The notes below the pieces were generated by a model that saw only the letters and a program-made list of their open reading frames with translations, made no database searches and had not been told where the DNA came from. A stretch of DNA of 64,000 nt from Lytechinus pictus (lineage: Eukaryota; Echinodermata; Echinoidea; Temnopleuroida; Toxopneustidae): contig NC_087253.1 of the NCBI RefSeq assembly GCF_037042905.1, positions 7,576,501-7,640,500 of the forward strand, read 5' to 3'. The translations under genes were made by a program, and so were the position numbers. Below, piece after piece: positions 1 through 11,540 of the stretch; positions within the stretch are counted from its first letter, which is position 1; each line of letters opens with the position of its first letter.

Positions 1-126
1 GACGAAAATAAATTTGACAAGCCAAAAAAAAAAGGTTATCATCCCAACGTAAGGTAATCTCATCCTAAAATACATGTTTTATTTCGATTTTGAATAATGT
101 ATTTCTTACCCTCATAAAAGACCAAA

Positions 127-173
127 AATAGTAGGGGGACATTTGATATTATGTCCCCCCTACTATTTTGAGT
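127..173. repeat. Hairpin AATAGTAGGGGGACAT
   Basis: AATAGTAGGGGGACAT, an 8-base loop, then ATGTCCCCCCTACTATT form a stem broken by one extra C. Likely the end of a small transposon-like repeat. Confidence 0.65.
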
Positions 174-507
174 AGGGGGGACACGCCCCCCGCCCATGTT
201 AATACTCTCGTGAATTTTGTTCATGAATTCATATGACACTCGGTCTCTTTTAAGACTTATCTATTATTCATGTATTGCAGTTATAATCTGCCCTACCTAC
301 ACATGAGCATATAGGCTGATCAAGAGAAATATCTCTTAGAAAGTTGTAAAAGCAAATATTACCACTATTCTAATTGAAGCGATGTTTCTTATGAGGTAGG
401 CCTATGCTGAATTATGACCTGAAATAAATTCAGACATTCCTACATTGTTTACACTTAATTTTCATCTCATATTAAATTCACGAGTTGAATTAGTAGAGTA
501 ATCAGGC

Positions 508-521
508 GTTACCATGGCAAC
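508..521. promoter_or_regulatory. RFX X-box-like motif 1
   Basis: GTTACCATGGCAAC fits the X-box consensus GTNRCC-N0-3-RGYAAC exactly. RFX factors bind such sites, often at ciliary genes. No function is shown by the sequence alone. Confidence 0.45.
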
Positions 522-899
522 ATATCATTACCATGCATTCAAATGAACTTATCCATGCAGAACACTCTGTTGTGTTCGAAATTTAATTCAAATGAGGTGG
601 TCGAATCTATGTAGATTTTGGCATTTTTATCGTCATTTTCCACCATTCATCTTTTCCGACCATAATGTTGATTTATGATGGCAATTCAATAAATGCCACC
701 AACGTACAAGGCCAAAGTTCACTGACCTTAAATTACCTTTGACCGTGGCATGACCTGAAACTCACTATAGGATTTTCACTGACTCCCTTATTTCTAAGTT
801 TCATGATAGCTATAGAAACCTAGAGGCCTACTTCAAACTTATGATTACATTTCACAAACTTATCCTATTTTAAGATTTCAATGTTTACGACGCCGCCCG

Positions 900-929
900 C
901 AGGGCGCCGTCGGAAAAAGCGGCGCCCTG
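900..929. repeat. GC-rich hairpin
   Basis: CAGGGCGCCG, ten-base loop, CGGCGCCCTG: a perfect ten-base GC stem in an AT-rich setting, followed by an A-run rather than T-run. Role unknown. Confidence 0.6.
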
Positions 930-1001
930 TCTCTGCAGCTAGCAATCAAGACAACTTATTTTTCTGCGGGAAAAATTATGACAATTATGACAAGATAAGC
1001 C

Positions 1002-1015
1002 GTTACCATGGCAAT
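1002..1015. promoter_or_regulatory. RFX X-box-like motif 2
   Basis: GTTACCATGGCAAT matches the consensus with one mismatch in the last base. It lies 494 bases after motif 1. Confidence 0.35.
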
Positions 1016-1163
1016 GGATCTTTTGCAATTACTTTGATGACTTGATAGGCCTATATCTAGAAATTGAATTTGGAATGTTTAAGAATGATAGATTGGACCA
1101 TTTAAATTGACAAGGGAATATGCCATATAGGCTCAATTATGTTATCTTCTTAAACATATTAAT

Positions 1164-1181
1164 CCGTTGCCATGGCAACGG
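1164..1181. promoter_or_regulatory. RFX X-box-like motif 3, perfect palindrome
   Basis: CCGTTGCCATGGCAACGG is an 18-base perfect palindrome containing the ideal X-box GTTGCC-AT-GGCAAC. Confidence 0.5.
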
Positions 1182-2458
1182 CGGAAGGAGACATTTATGG
1201 AACTGGCAACAAGCAGATTCATGTTCAGCACCCTCAAAATAGAGGAAATGACACAAAAAATCAGATTCTAAAGAAAAGTCTGCTTGAAAAAATTATGACA
1301 AATCCGTTTAGGCCCTATACTTTAACAATGATTATCATGATACTACAATCAGGGTGAGCGAAGTTAGGGCAGGCTGCTATATCAAGGAATGCCCTCGCTA
1401 ATTCATTCACACAACAAATATTTATTCTGGAGAATTCGTCATGACTACATATCAGGACCTCCCGCACCTGCGACTCTCACATTTTCATTCATCAGATAAG
1501 AATATAACATTTTCACTGTTTCTATGAGTTTTTAAAGTGTTTGACAAAAACCTTAATTTGGTGCAGTTGCGGTGGAGTTGATCGAAGTTTAAACAGTTAT
1601 CGGGTTAGTTTACACTTAAACGCAGTATTTCACGATGATTTATTAAGGGATTAATTTTATTTTTTCCACACTTCGTTTTTTTCATGTAATGGTCTCCTCT
1701 TGGGTGCTTAATTATGGAAGTATACTAAACAATAAGGAATTTGGGACGAATTTAAAATGATAATCATAATAAGCAGCGTGCGCATCGCGCTTTTGAGGGT
1801 GAATTGGGCAGCGTACGGTACCGTTCCGGTATTGAATAGCCAAAACTTCCAACCAGTAGTGGCGAAGCAGCATGCGCTATGCATGACCGAATCGAAGCCG
1901 GGTCGGCTAGGCCTGGCGGCCTAGGATCGCTGAAGGTGCCTCATTGTTGGTGAATCGAAAGTTACACACACGCACACAAACTCTCTACTTATGAATATTC
2001 ATGAGCATTGCCGGCGAAGGGGCTGGTTTCGGCATTACGTCAGAATAATTATAGGTGAACTTTTGAACCCTTCTCCTGACAGAGCTATCTAGACGTTGAT
2101 GAGGGGCGTGAAAGAGGGGATTGCGCGATCACTGGAGATTGCGCGCATGGGAGATAAAGCAAGGGGAGAGAAATAACAAGTACACCGACGTCTAGAATCT
2201 AGACTAGCAAACACCCTATAGGGTGCTTTCGCGTCTAACCGAGGGTATTCAAGGGGAGCAGACTAGTGTGTTTAGCCGCGCCCGCAGTTTCCTGCGTGCT
2301 CTATAATATTGGCCGTGCCCGCACTTATCTTAGGGTACCCTAGGGTACGTACATTGTTTTATGTTTACATGTGCATGTACTTCGGTTATCTTGTGATAGA
2401 CCATTATGTTTTTAAACTAGCGTGATCGGAATATTGTAGATTAAATTTTAGATTTTAA

Positions 2459-2920
2459 TAGATGTTATTTGTTTTATTTTCTTTCATCCTTTCTTTCATT
2501 CTTTAATTTCTGTTTTTCCTTTTAATTCTCTTCCCTTATTATTTCTTTCCCTTTCTTCCTTCCTTGCTTCCTTCCCGTTTTTCTTCTGTCTTTGTTTCTT
2601 TCAAATAATGAAGAAATTATTTTTCTTTCGTTCTTTCTTTCTTTCTTTCTCTTTTCCTCCATTTTTCTTACTTTTCTCTCCATATATTTTTTTCTTTCAC
2701 ATATTCATTCATCTTCCCTTCCTTTAGTTTAATTCTTTATTTCTTTCTTCATTTCAAGTAATGACGGAAACTGTTATCTGTCTTTTATTCTTCCTTTCAA
2801 ACTTTTTTCCTTTTAACTTTTCCTTAATTTTTTTTTTTCGTTCTTTCCTCTCAATTCATTTCTTGCTTCCTCATTTCTTTCTTCCGCTAACCCTTCCTTC
2901 CCTTTCTAAATATTTTTTTT
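2459..2920. repeat. Pyrimidine-rich tract
   Basis: About 460 bases dominated by T and C, with ttctttctttcttt runs and related CTTCC blocks; purine-poor on this strand. Non-coding. Confidence 0.85.
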
Positions 2921-4318
2921 AACATTGTGTGGCCTTTTTTGTTGATTTTTTGGCCTGGTTCGGTCGATCCTATGGTACATACATGAAGTGTTTTGCCGAT
3001 TGTCCCGTATTTAATTTTGTGAAATCTGGTCATCCTGGCTGGAACGTCGAACCTTATTATTTTTCGTTTACCGCAATGAATCTAAACATTTCGACATATA
3101 GATACATGTACTCTCGGACGAAGGCCTTCCCCGAGTCATTGACATTTTTCTCCAGTGCTCATTTATCATTTCCTTTCGCTGGAAATAGTCACAATGATCG
3201 TTGATTACGATACGATGCCGCTAGGTGTTTATGACATCGGTCATGCACGAGGTCGACTCATGATAATTTGCCGCCTCCATTTTGTGCCACGATCTTTCTT
3301 TGATTTCTTCAAAGGTGGTTGTCGATTACGATCCGACGTTGATGTGTTCTTTCGACATCGGATCATGCACGGAAGGCAAGAGCCCCACTTATTGTCATTT
3401 TATATCATTTCAGTATTGATTTTTTTTATAAACCTTTATCATAATAAGCGGGGTAATTGGCCGGGGGGGGGGGGGCAAGAGCAAAAAAAATCCCGCTCAT
3501 ATTATGGAACAGGAAATGGCATCATAGGGAAAAGAATTGAGGGGGCGGTATGGTGTATCGGGCAAAAAATGCATATAAATGCGAGCGAGCGAGCAAAAAT
3601 TTTGACAGAGTTATTGCAAAAATCAAATTTTGTGATAGATTTTGACATAATTGAAAATATCATACTTTACCTACCTCTCTTTCCTTACGCTTTTCTCTCT
3701 CTTGTTTGTACGCCTCGGTGAACAGGATTTTTGTTATGATTGTGCGCATGAGGGCGAAGCTCTATATGCTCAAGGGGGCCCAGTATGGCGCTTGTGGCAA
3801 GAAGTAGCTTAATATAAGTTACGAGTGAAATAAAATAAAAATCACCTTTTCATGATAATTTAACATGAAGATAGATTTTGACGTGATCTTCAGAAAAATA
3901 TATTCCACTTTTGCTTTTTTTTTCTTCCTTATTTTGTTTGGTTGTAGAACTTTTAGGGGCCATAGTCCAAACTCATCCATATACAACGGTGCTTTACTCT
4001 TGATATTATAGCCATTTTAAACCTTACAAATTGCCATTAATTTTGATCAAATTGCGTGTATATTTATATATCTTTCACACAACTCATAAATGAAATGCAG
4101 TTGTGTACCGTTATCATGTATTAAATGTTATTTTTGTGTTTGGACTGGTGTTGCTAGTATCTGTATTGTTATTACTGTAATTATTACTATCATCATTATT
4201 ATTATTATTAATTGTATTATTAGTAGTATTGGTGTTAGTGTTGCTATGCCCATAATGTTTATGCAAATAAGTTGTCCCACATAAACATTGTCATGAATCA
4301 AATAACAGTCAACATATC

Positions 4319-4790
4319 TGAAACATCGAGTAACCTCTCTTCACCTCATCCTACTCAAGCGATATTCAGCTCATCTTTTCAGGACTTCACTCACTTTTAA
4401 GAAAGGAATACTTTTAATTTCCTCTTTTCATCCTTTTTCGTCTTTCCATTTCAATCTTTCTGCTTGTATTTCCTCCCCTTCTTCATATTACATATGGTGA
4501 ACCGTAAACCTTCTCCATGTTATACCAATCAGAAACGTCCAGTAACCTCTTTTCACTTCCATGATTTCATCCTACTTCTTCTCAATCTAGCGCTACTTAA
4601 GCCACATTCAGCTCATCTCGTCTGGTTTACAATCCTTTTCAGGACTTCACTTACTTTAAAGAAAGGAATACCTCTAAATTCATCTTTTCATCCTTTCTCG
4701 TCTTTCCATTTCAATTTTTCTGCCCGTATTTCCTTTCCCTTCTTCATATTACACATGGTGAACCGTAAACCTTTTCCATGTTGTACATGA
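4319..4790. repeat. Tandem duplication of about 210-260 bases
   Basis: Units near 4319-4525 and 4526-4787 share gtaacctcttttcac, tttcaggacttcac, aagaaaggaatac, cgtctttccatttcaat and tggtgaaccgtaaacc. The second unit is longer by small insertions. Non-coding. Confidence 0.82.
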
Positions 4791-5117
4791 ATTTCTATGT
4801 AATAAATATATATAAATATAAATATATAAATATTTTTTTATTACACTTTTACATAAAAAACCTATATTTTGAAATTTATGAATGATGATACTTAATTCCC
4901 GGAATGATTCACTTGATACTTAAACGATAAAAGTTTCTTCAGTTTCGTCTTAATATAATTTGAATTATTAATCATTGATATAACAAAGAATGTGGTGGCT
5001 CAAACACCTGCAAAGTTTGCCCTTGTTCTCGTTTCACTTACTTTTTTCCCCACTTCTCTTTGTGTTCTCCTTAAAAAAAATGATGTTTCTTATTCTACAT
5101 GCATACAATATTTCCAG

Positions 5118-5249
5118 ACAGGAAAATCAGATTAAGAGGTGGAGAAGCGAACTCAGGTCGGATCGAGATGAGATATAACGACAGCTTCTGGGCAGTATGC
5201 ATCGATGGATTCGATATCAAAATGGCTGACGTCGTCTGTAGACAACTTG
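5118..5249 (+). CDS. Receptor exon: SRCR domain 1, N-terminal half
   Basis: The frame reads RKIRLRGGEANSGRIEMRY and continues to ADVVCRQLG, the standard first half of a scavenger-receptor cysteine-rich domain, with the conserved Gly-rich start, a Trp-x-Val-Cys and the Val-Val-Cys-Arg-x-Leu-Gly block. The acceptor is tttccag ending at 5117 and the donor is gtaag at 5250 (phase 1). The first two bases complete a codon from an upstream exon that I could not identify. Confidence 0.85.
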
Positions 5250-8200
5250 GTAAGAAAATGTAGGATATTGACATGCTTGTTTATAACATATAATTAGTTA
5301 ATCACCTACAAATTAATTAAAATAAGCAACAAAAGAAATACACGTTCTAATCTAATAATTTATATTTTTAAGCACAACATAAAAACATTTTCTTGTTTTT
5401 ATTTAACGTTCCTGAATACATTTATTTCAAGGTTTCTCTATAGAATGTTTTCAATAATTCAAACCCATTCTCATGTACACCTGGGGGCCGTTTCATAAAG
5501 CTGTTCGTAAGTTAAGAGCGACTTTAAGAACGACTGGTGATCCTTTATTATACGCGCTTAACCATCACCAATGAATACATTTACCACAAGAAAGGATCAC
5601 CAGTCGTTCTTAAAGTTGCTCTTAACTTACGAACAGCTTTATGAAACACCCACCTGGTATCTACAAAGGTTCCATGACATTTGTTCCAGCAACAATTGCT
5701 CGTCTGTAAATTCCATACGAAAGGAATGTCGAACTTCAATCAATGATAGAACACTATACCCTATCCTAAACCTAACATAAAAATCTACTGCAACCATATA
5801 TATTATACTACATGAAGCCCGGGGCAATATATTGTCGTCGGAGCAAATATTATGTCCCCTCTACAAACCCTTTGATTTTATCTTAATAGGGTTTCGACAC
5901 GGTGCTCTTGGGATGGGCCAAGTAGATGGTTTCAGCTTCGCAACACTGGACACCTCGCTTGATACTATCCTCTTTAGCGCCAGCTGCGTCGGAAATGAGA
6001 ACAACTTCGATGAGTGCATTGATGTCACGTGGTCCGAGAGGACATGCTCTATGGATAGACAGGTCGCTATGTTCTGCGCACGTAAGTCGTATGGGGGGGG
6101 GGGCAGTTAATTATCAACAGTTTCCCTTGCTGGCTACTACAGCGGTCAAATTCGGGTCGGATGAGGAAGGGGGATTCCTGTTAACTGAATTTCGATATTA
6201 ATTGAAAACAACAGAGCTGATATATTTACAAATGAATATATATATATATATATATAGATATATATCTTTCATAATGATCTAAAATCTGGAGAATTTCACA
6301 TTTTTATTGTGAAACAATAAATACAATGGTCACTAAAGAGTACTGCGAGTTTCTTTTTGCACTCATGTAGGGCGAGGGAAAGGGGGCGGCCGCTTTGCAC
6401 TCTGCGCCCGTCCATGAATTGATACGTAAATGTGCGCATATTTTAAACACAAAATATGGCATACATTAGAAAGCATGTAATAACGCTTGTTAATTAGTTC
6501 ATAAATTTTGACAATAACCCCCAAATGAATGACAATGATCGCGGGTGCTATTTAAAGAACTTGTACTTCTTCACCATCCAGTTCCTTATTACGAAGGTTG
6601 CTACGAAAGCTCAACTCCTGTAGGGATAGCGGACGATTCCCAAACACTCCACGGCCTTGTTGGACTCTGCAGAATCTTCAGATATGACTATGCCGGCTCT
6701 TCTAAGACGGTTGGGGACAGTCACCGCTGTGGACATAGTTTGTCCGAATTCGGTACCCTTGTAGATGATTCGTTCTGTGCTGAATTGTGTGGAAACGATC
6801 CTTACCAGTTGTGTGGGGGAATAGGAGCCTATCGCGCCGTTTACTCGAGTAAGAATTTAATGTTCAATTATTTCCTTATGCTTTCATTTAAAACATTCTT
6901 TAGCATTCGGCTGTGTATACTTATGCTGTGGATGATCGCAACGTAGGAATTCAAATCTTACACCACAGCTAAAACAAATCTAAAAGAATCATATTTTTCA
7001 TATCTGAATTATTTTTGTTCAGCTCTTCTCGGGTCTACTGGTTACACGTTGACCAATAACAGCGGTTCAATCACGTCATATGATTACCCAGGCAAGTACG
7101 CCGCCAACGACCACCAAGTATGGGAGGTCACTTTTGGTTCCACGCACCGCGTTCAGATTACATTTCCCGCCTTTAACATTAATTTTGTTGACGTCATCAC
7201 TATCTCTGCAGGGGGTAAGAATGAGACATTCAATTCAAGGAGAACGTGGATATCCGACCCGATCTCGTCGTTCGTGGTTCGGTTTGAAAGCAGATCTTCA
7301 GGAACCGGGTTTATTATGAATTACGAAGGTAAGTCGATGTAATTGTTTATACATCCATTATCATGATGATGAAAGCAAGATAACTGCAGCATTACAAAAT
7401 AGATACGACTTTTTTTAGGTAAAAAACTATTATTAGGAGTACTCATGTTGTTAAGACATGTGCTTACCTGACCAACACTTTATGTTACCTATATATTTAT
7501 ATCATGACCTGTATACAGTAAGAGGCCGATATGATGATGATGATGCAAAGTCGGTTGAGGTGTATGTCGTTGTGTGAGTTGGTTTGGGCGTGTGTACATA
7601 CATTTTGGAAATTTTGAACTTTTGACGCCACTATTAGAAAAATGTGACACGAGATGTTGCTCGAAGTGGTGATCTGTGAATAATAAACATTTTTTTTTCA
7701 ATTCTTTAGTTTACATTCCAAACATAAGTACCACTAAAGTGCCAGTACCTTCAACACAGCAAGTTCCAACGTCAACGCAAAAGGCAACAGCGACGACGTC
7801 AAACCAAGCAATGAGTACCGCTGATTTAGGAATGACTGATTCTGCAACTGTCGTTCCAACGCGAGTTCCACCGGCAGAAACGACAATGACTCAGCGAACA
7901 ATTACCAGTGAAGAAAATTCAAATCCAGGTATAGTCCTGCATAAATTCAGGCAGCAAACTGTTCAGGGAGGGGGAGGGGGACTGTCCCCCCCCCCCCCTC
8001 ACACACACTAAAATGGAGTGACGCCATGTATCCACACCCGTGGCCCTTTATAATGGTCTTTATTGCGCCCAACCTGTTGTCATGTTGGTAGATTATAAAA
8101 TACGGACATTAAAAGAATTACCATTTAAGGGTGGTTGGATGATTTGTACCTGCACGTGCATTTTCCGACACAATTGTCGATCGTCCATACATTCATGTTA

Positions 8201-10283
8201 GAATGACAGATGATTCTTTTCTTGGAAAAAAAAACATGTTCTACAAACGATGGGTCTCTTATATTGTATCTGATTTGTACATTTGAAAATAACTTTCTTT
8301 TTTATATTATGTATAACCAACCACGCCAAAACCAAACATATTTTGCACAAAATAAATTGTAAGATTGTTATTTAGCTTCATAAAGACCAACATAAGCTTA
8401 AGTGAAACTTGAAATGTGTAGACTGCGCAATCTCGGTGAAACTTCCAACCTGTGTATTTTGGGTGAAACTTCTCTTCTGGGTCAAATAAATTTGTGTATC
8501 TGGTCTTTATTAATATTTAATCAACTTAATATTTTTGAAAGTATGAAAAAGAATTATTGTTTCAGATTAGGTTATTTTCCCATCCCCACCCTTTGAAAAA
8601 AACTACTCCAGCTATTTTCTGAAAACCTTCAAGGCGACTTATTGTTGATTTTAGATGACCACATATCATTCTTGCTCTGTCGATTACTTTGACTGTAAAT
8701 CACTTGTTACATGTTTAAAGATCTTACGTTTACATCACTGTCCTTTGCCAAGTACTACAGAGCTTAGTTGGCACCTTATATCGATGACTTACTCGAAATT
8801 TCAGTGTCATGGAGCCAGCCCAAATGGAGTTACAATAGCAAACCATCACATAATTGGTGTTCTATGTTAGTTAAGCAAACTGACGTATTTCTTCTTTATC
8901 TTAAAGATGTAAGAATAGTAAATGGACTCACACCTAGAGAAGGAAGAGTGGAGATTCGTATCAATGGAGTCTGGGGTACGATCTGTGATGAAAACCTGAG
9001 CTTCAACGACGCCATTGTGGTTTGTCGCACTCTTGGCTTCACCGGGGCATTAGGTACCACATCGTTTTCTGAGTTTGGACCTAGTTTTGGAAACATTCAT
9101 CTTGACAATATCCAATGTGATGGGACAGAAGCTGACGTCATGGAATGTTTGAGGAATATCCCCGATCCTCAGCCGCAATGCTTGTCCAGTTTTCGTGAGG
9201 CTGGCGTGAGGTGTTCAGGTAAGTAAAACGGTCCTTTGCAAAATTGTAGATACTTCATTGTTTTCTTCACGTGAAGCAATGTAGCTGAAGAGATGGAAAA
9301 GCGAGGTGCCGTGATGATTATTTATGCACTTTAAATAATATGACAAGTATAGTCAAAATGAATGAAATGAGACTAATTATCACAACAGTAAAGTAATGAT
9401 ATTTACACTATTGGAAATGAGTTTGATCAATCTAGATAATTGAATTAAGTAAACCAGTTATATTTTATTCATCACAATACGAACCTTCATTTCATTTTTC
9501 TTCTTTCTTCTTTTTCTTTTTTCCTTCTTCTTCTTCTTCCTCTTCTTCTTCGTACTATTGTCATTATTACAAGCTTGATACCCTGTTTTTTCGTGACCCC
9601 CCCCCCCTTCATCACTCAAACTTATCTTCCGTATAGCTTCCATATAGTGGAGCGTTGTGGCCCAGTGGATAAGTCTTCTGACTTTGAAACAGAGGGTCGT
9701 GGGTTCGAATCCCAGCCATGGCGTAATTTCCTTCAGCAAGAAATTTATCCACACCGTGCTGCACTCGACCCAGGTGAGGTGAATGGGTACCCGGCAGGAT
9801 TAATTCCTTGAATGCATGAGCGCTGAAAGGCAGCTCGAGCTAAAGCCGGGGTAATAACGATAATTACAACGCGCCTCGGAATAGAATATTTCTAGATAGA
9901 TGGCGCTATATAAATGCCTATTATTATTATTATTATCATTATTATATATAACAGATTGCCGAGATGTCCATCCACTTTGTATAGCGTGGGCTAGTCAAGG
10001 AGCGTGTGAGTCTTACCCTGGAAACGTGTGGCCTGTTTGCCAAAGCAGCTGCAACCAATGTGATATATTTGGTAAAAATGGTAGGCGAATCGTGTAGCTA
10101 ACACAATGGAAACCAAGGGTGATTCAATCCTTACTCGACAGAAAAAAGTAGATTTTCACTAGGCGTAATATCTCATCACTGCCATTGCCTCTGCTGACCT
10201 TTGCTGATACTGTTACTCCTATAAATCACTACTACTACGACTACTGTTATAATACTACTTCTACTACTACTACTACTACTGCG

Positions 10284-10321
<38 letters not shown>

Positions 10322-10918
10322 TATTATTGCTACTGTTGTTGCTACTACTTTTACTACTACTACTACTACTACTACTGCTACTACTGTTGCTTCCTCTACT
10401 CCATATGTTACTACTACTACTACTACTACTACTTCTACTAAAAATTGCATTAAATGTGACATTCGCACAGGTCTTTTTAAACTTGTACCCCGTTCAATTA
10501 AATACAACCTGTCTATATTTTGGCAGCCACCATCCACCATTGCTCACAACAATTTCAGAATATGTATTTATTTATTTATATATATGTTCTGTATAGTATA
10601 TGTATATGTGTGTGTGTGTGTGTATGTGCGTAAGGGTGTGTGTGGGGATGGATTTGCGGCTGTGTGTGTGTATGTGTGTAAATTTACTCAATCAAGGAAC
10701 AATTCGAAATATTAGGTCATGAACTATTGACAGTTGTATAAAATGTCATAATTTAACAATTTAAACCTCACATTTTATTTGCAAACTACTTTTATTCAGG
10801 TTCGGCCCCTTCTTTGCCTCTGAAAGATACGTGTGTGCTTGGCCATTGCTTTGTCGATGAGAATAACGGTAAGAATCTATCATTGCCACTAATTGTATGT
10901 ATATATATAAATATATAA

Positions 10919-10989
<71 letters not shown>

Positions 10990-11167
10990 GTAAAATAAGT
11001 AGTTGGAGAGAACAATATTAGGCGTAGCTTAAATCAAGGTTCCCCAGAGCTGTTTACCGTTGTTCTCTTCAACCATTTCTTTCACACAATATTCAAAGAA
11101 AAGAGTTGTCAAAGCTGTTGTACATGTATAACTTCACATAAATATATATATATACAATATGTATATA

Positions 11168-11202
<35 letters not shown>

Positions 11203-11477
11203 GGGGGGGGGGCGTGATTCATCAATCTATACATGAACTAAAAACCATAAATATCTGTTTGGCTAAAATTCCTTTCTCCTTCCACTGATTGTCTTTACCC
11301 CTTAGATATGTGTTTGTGATAAGCGATATACAATCATCGCATATTTTTCATAAATGTTTAAATGTTTAATTCCATACAGCAAGTAGGTGCATATCAGCTG
11401 TTGAAATTTGCTTTACCGTAGGATGGTATCAAGGTAAGGAAGAGAGATTAATTTTCATAATAATTCCACTGGTACTT

Positions 11478-11540
<63 letters not shown>

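Larger units (their letters stand above)
1182..5117. other. Non-coding stretch upstream of the receptor exons
   Basis: Apart from the pyrimidine tract and the tandem duplication I see no exon with domain evidence. The receptor's signal-peptide exon could lie here or left of the window. The open frames at 2929 and 4990 do not provide a phase-1 donor after a credible ATG-led signal peptide. Confidence 0.5.

Noticed and set aside
2929..3204. Open frame with a possible phase-1 donor after about 16 residues
   Set aside because: It starts with GTG rather than ATG and the residues do not form a signal peptide.
4990..5178. Signal-peptide-like frame MWWLKHLQSLPLFSF... as the receptor's first exon
   Set aside because: It is out of frame with the SRCR exon starting at 5118, and no donor in the needed phase leaves room for an intron.
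10185..10715. Long frames of Thr, Leu or Val in both strands
   Set aside because: They are translations of the (ACT)n microsatellite.
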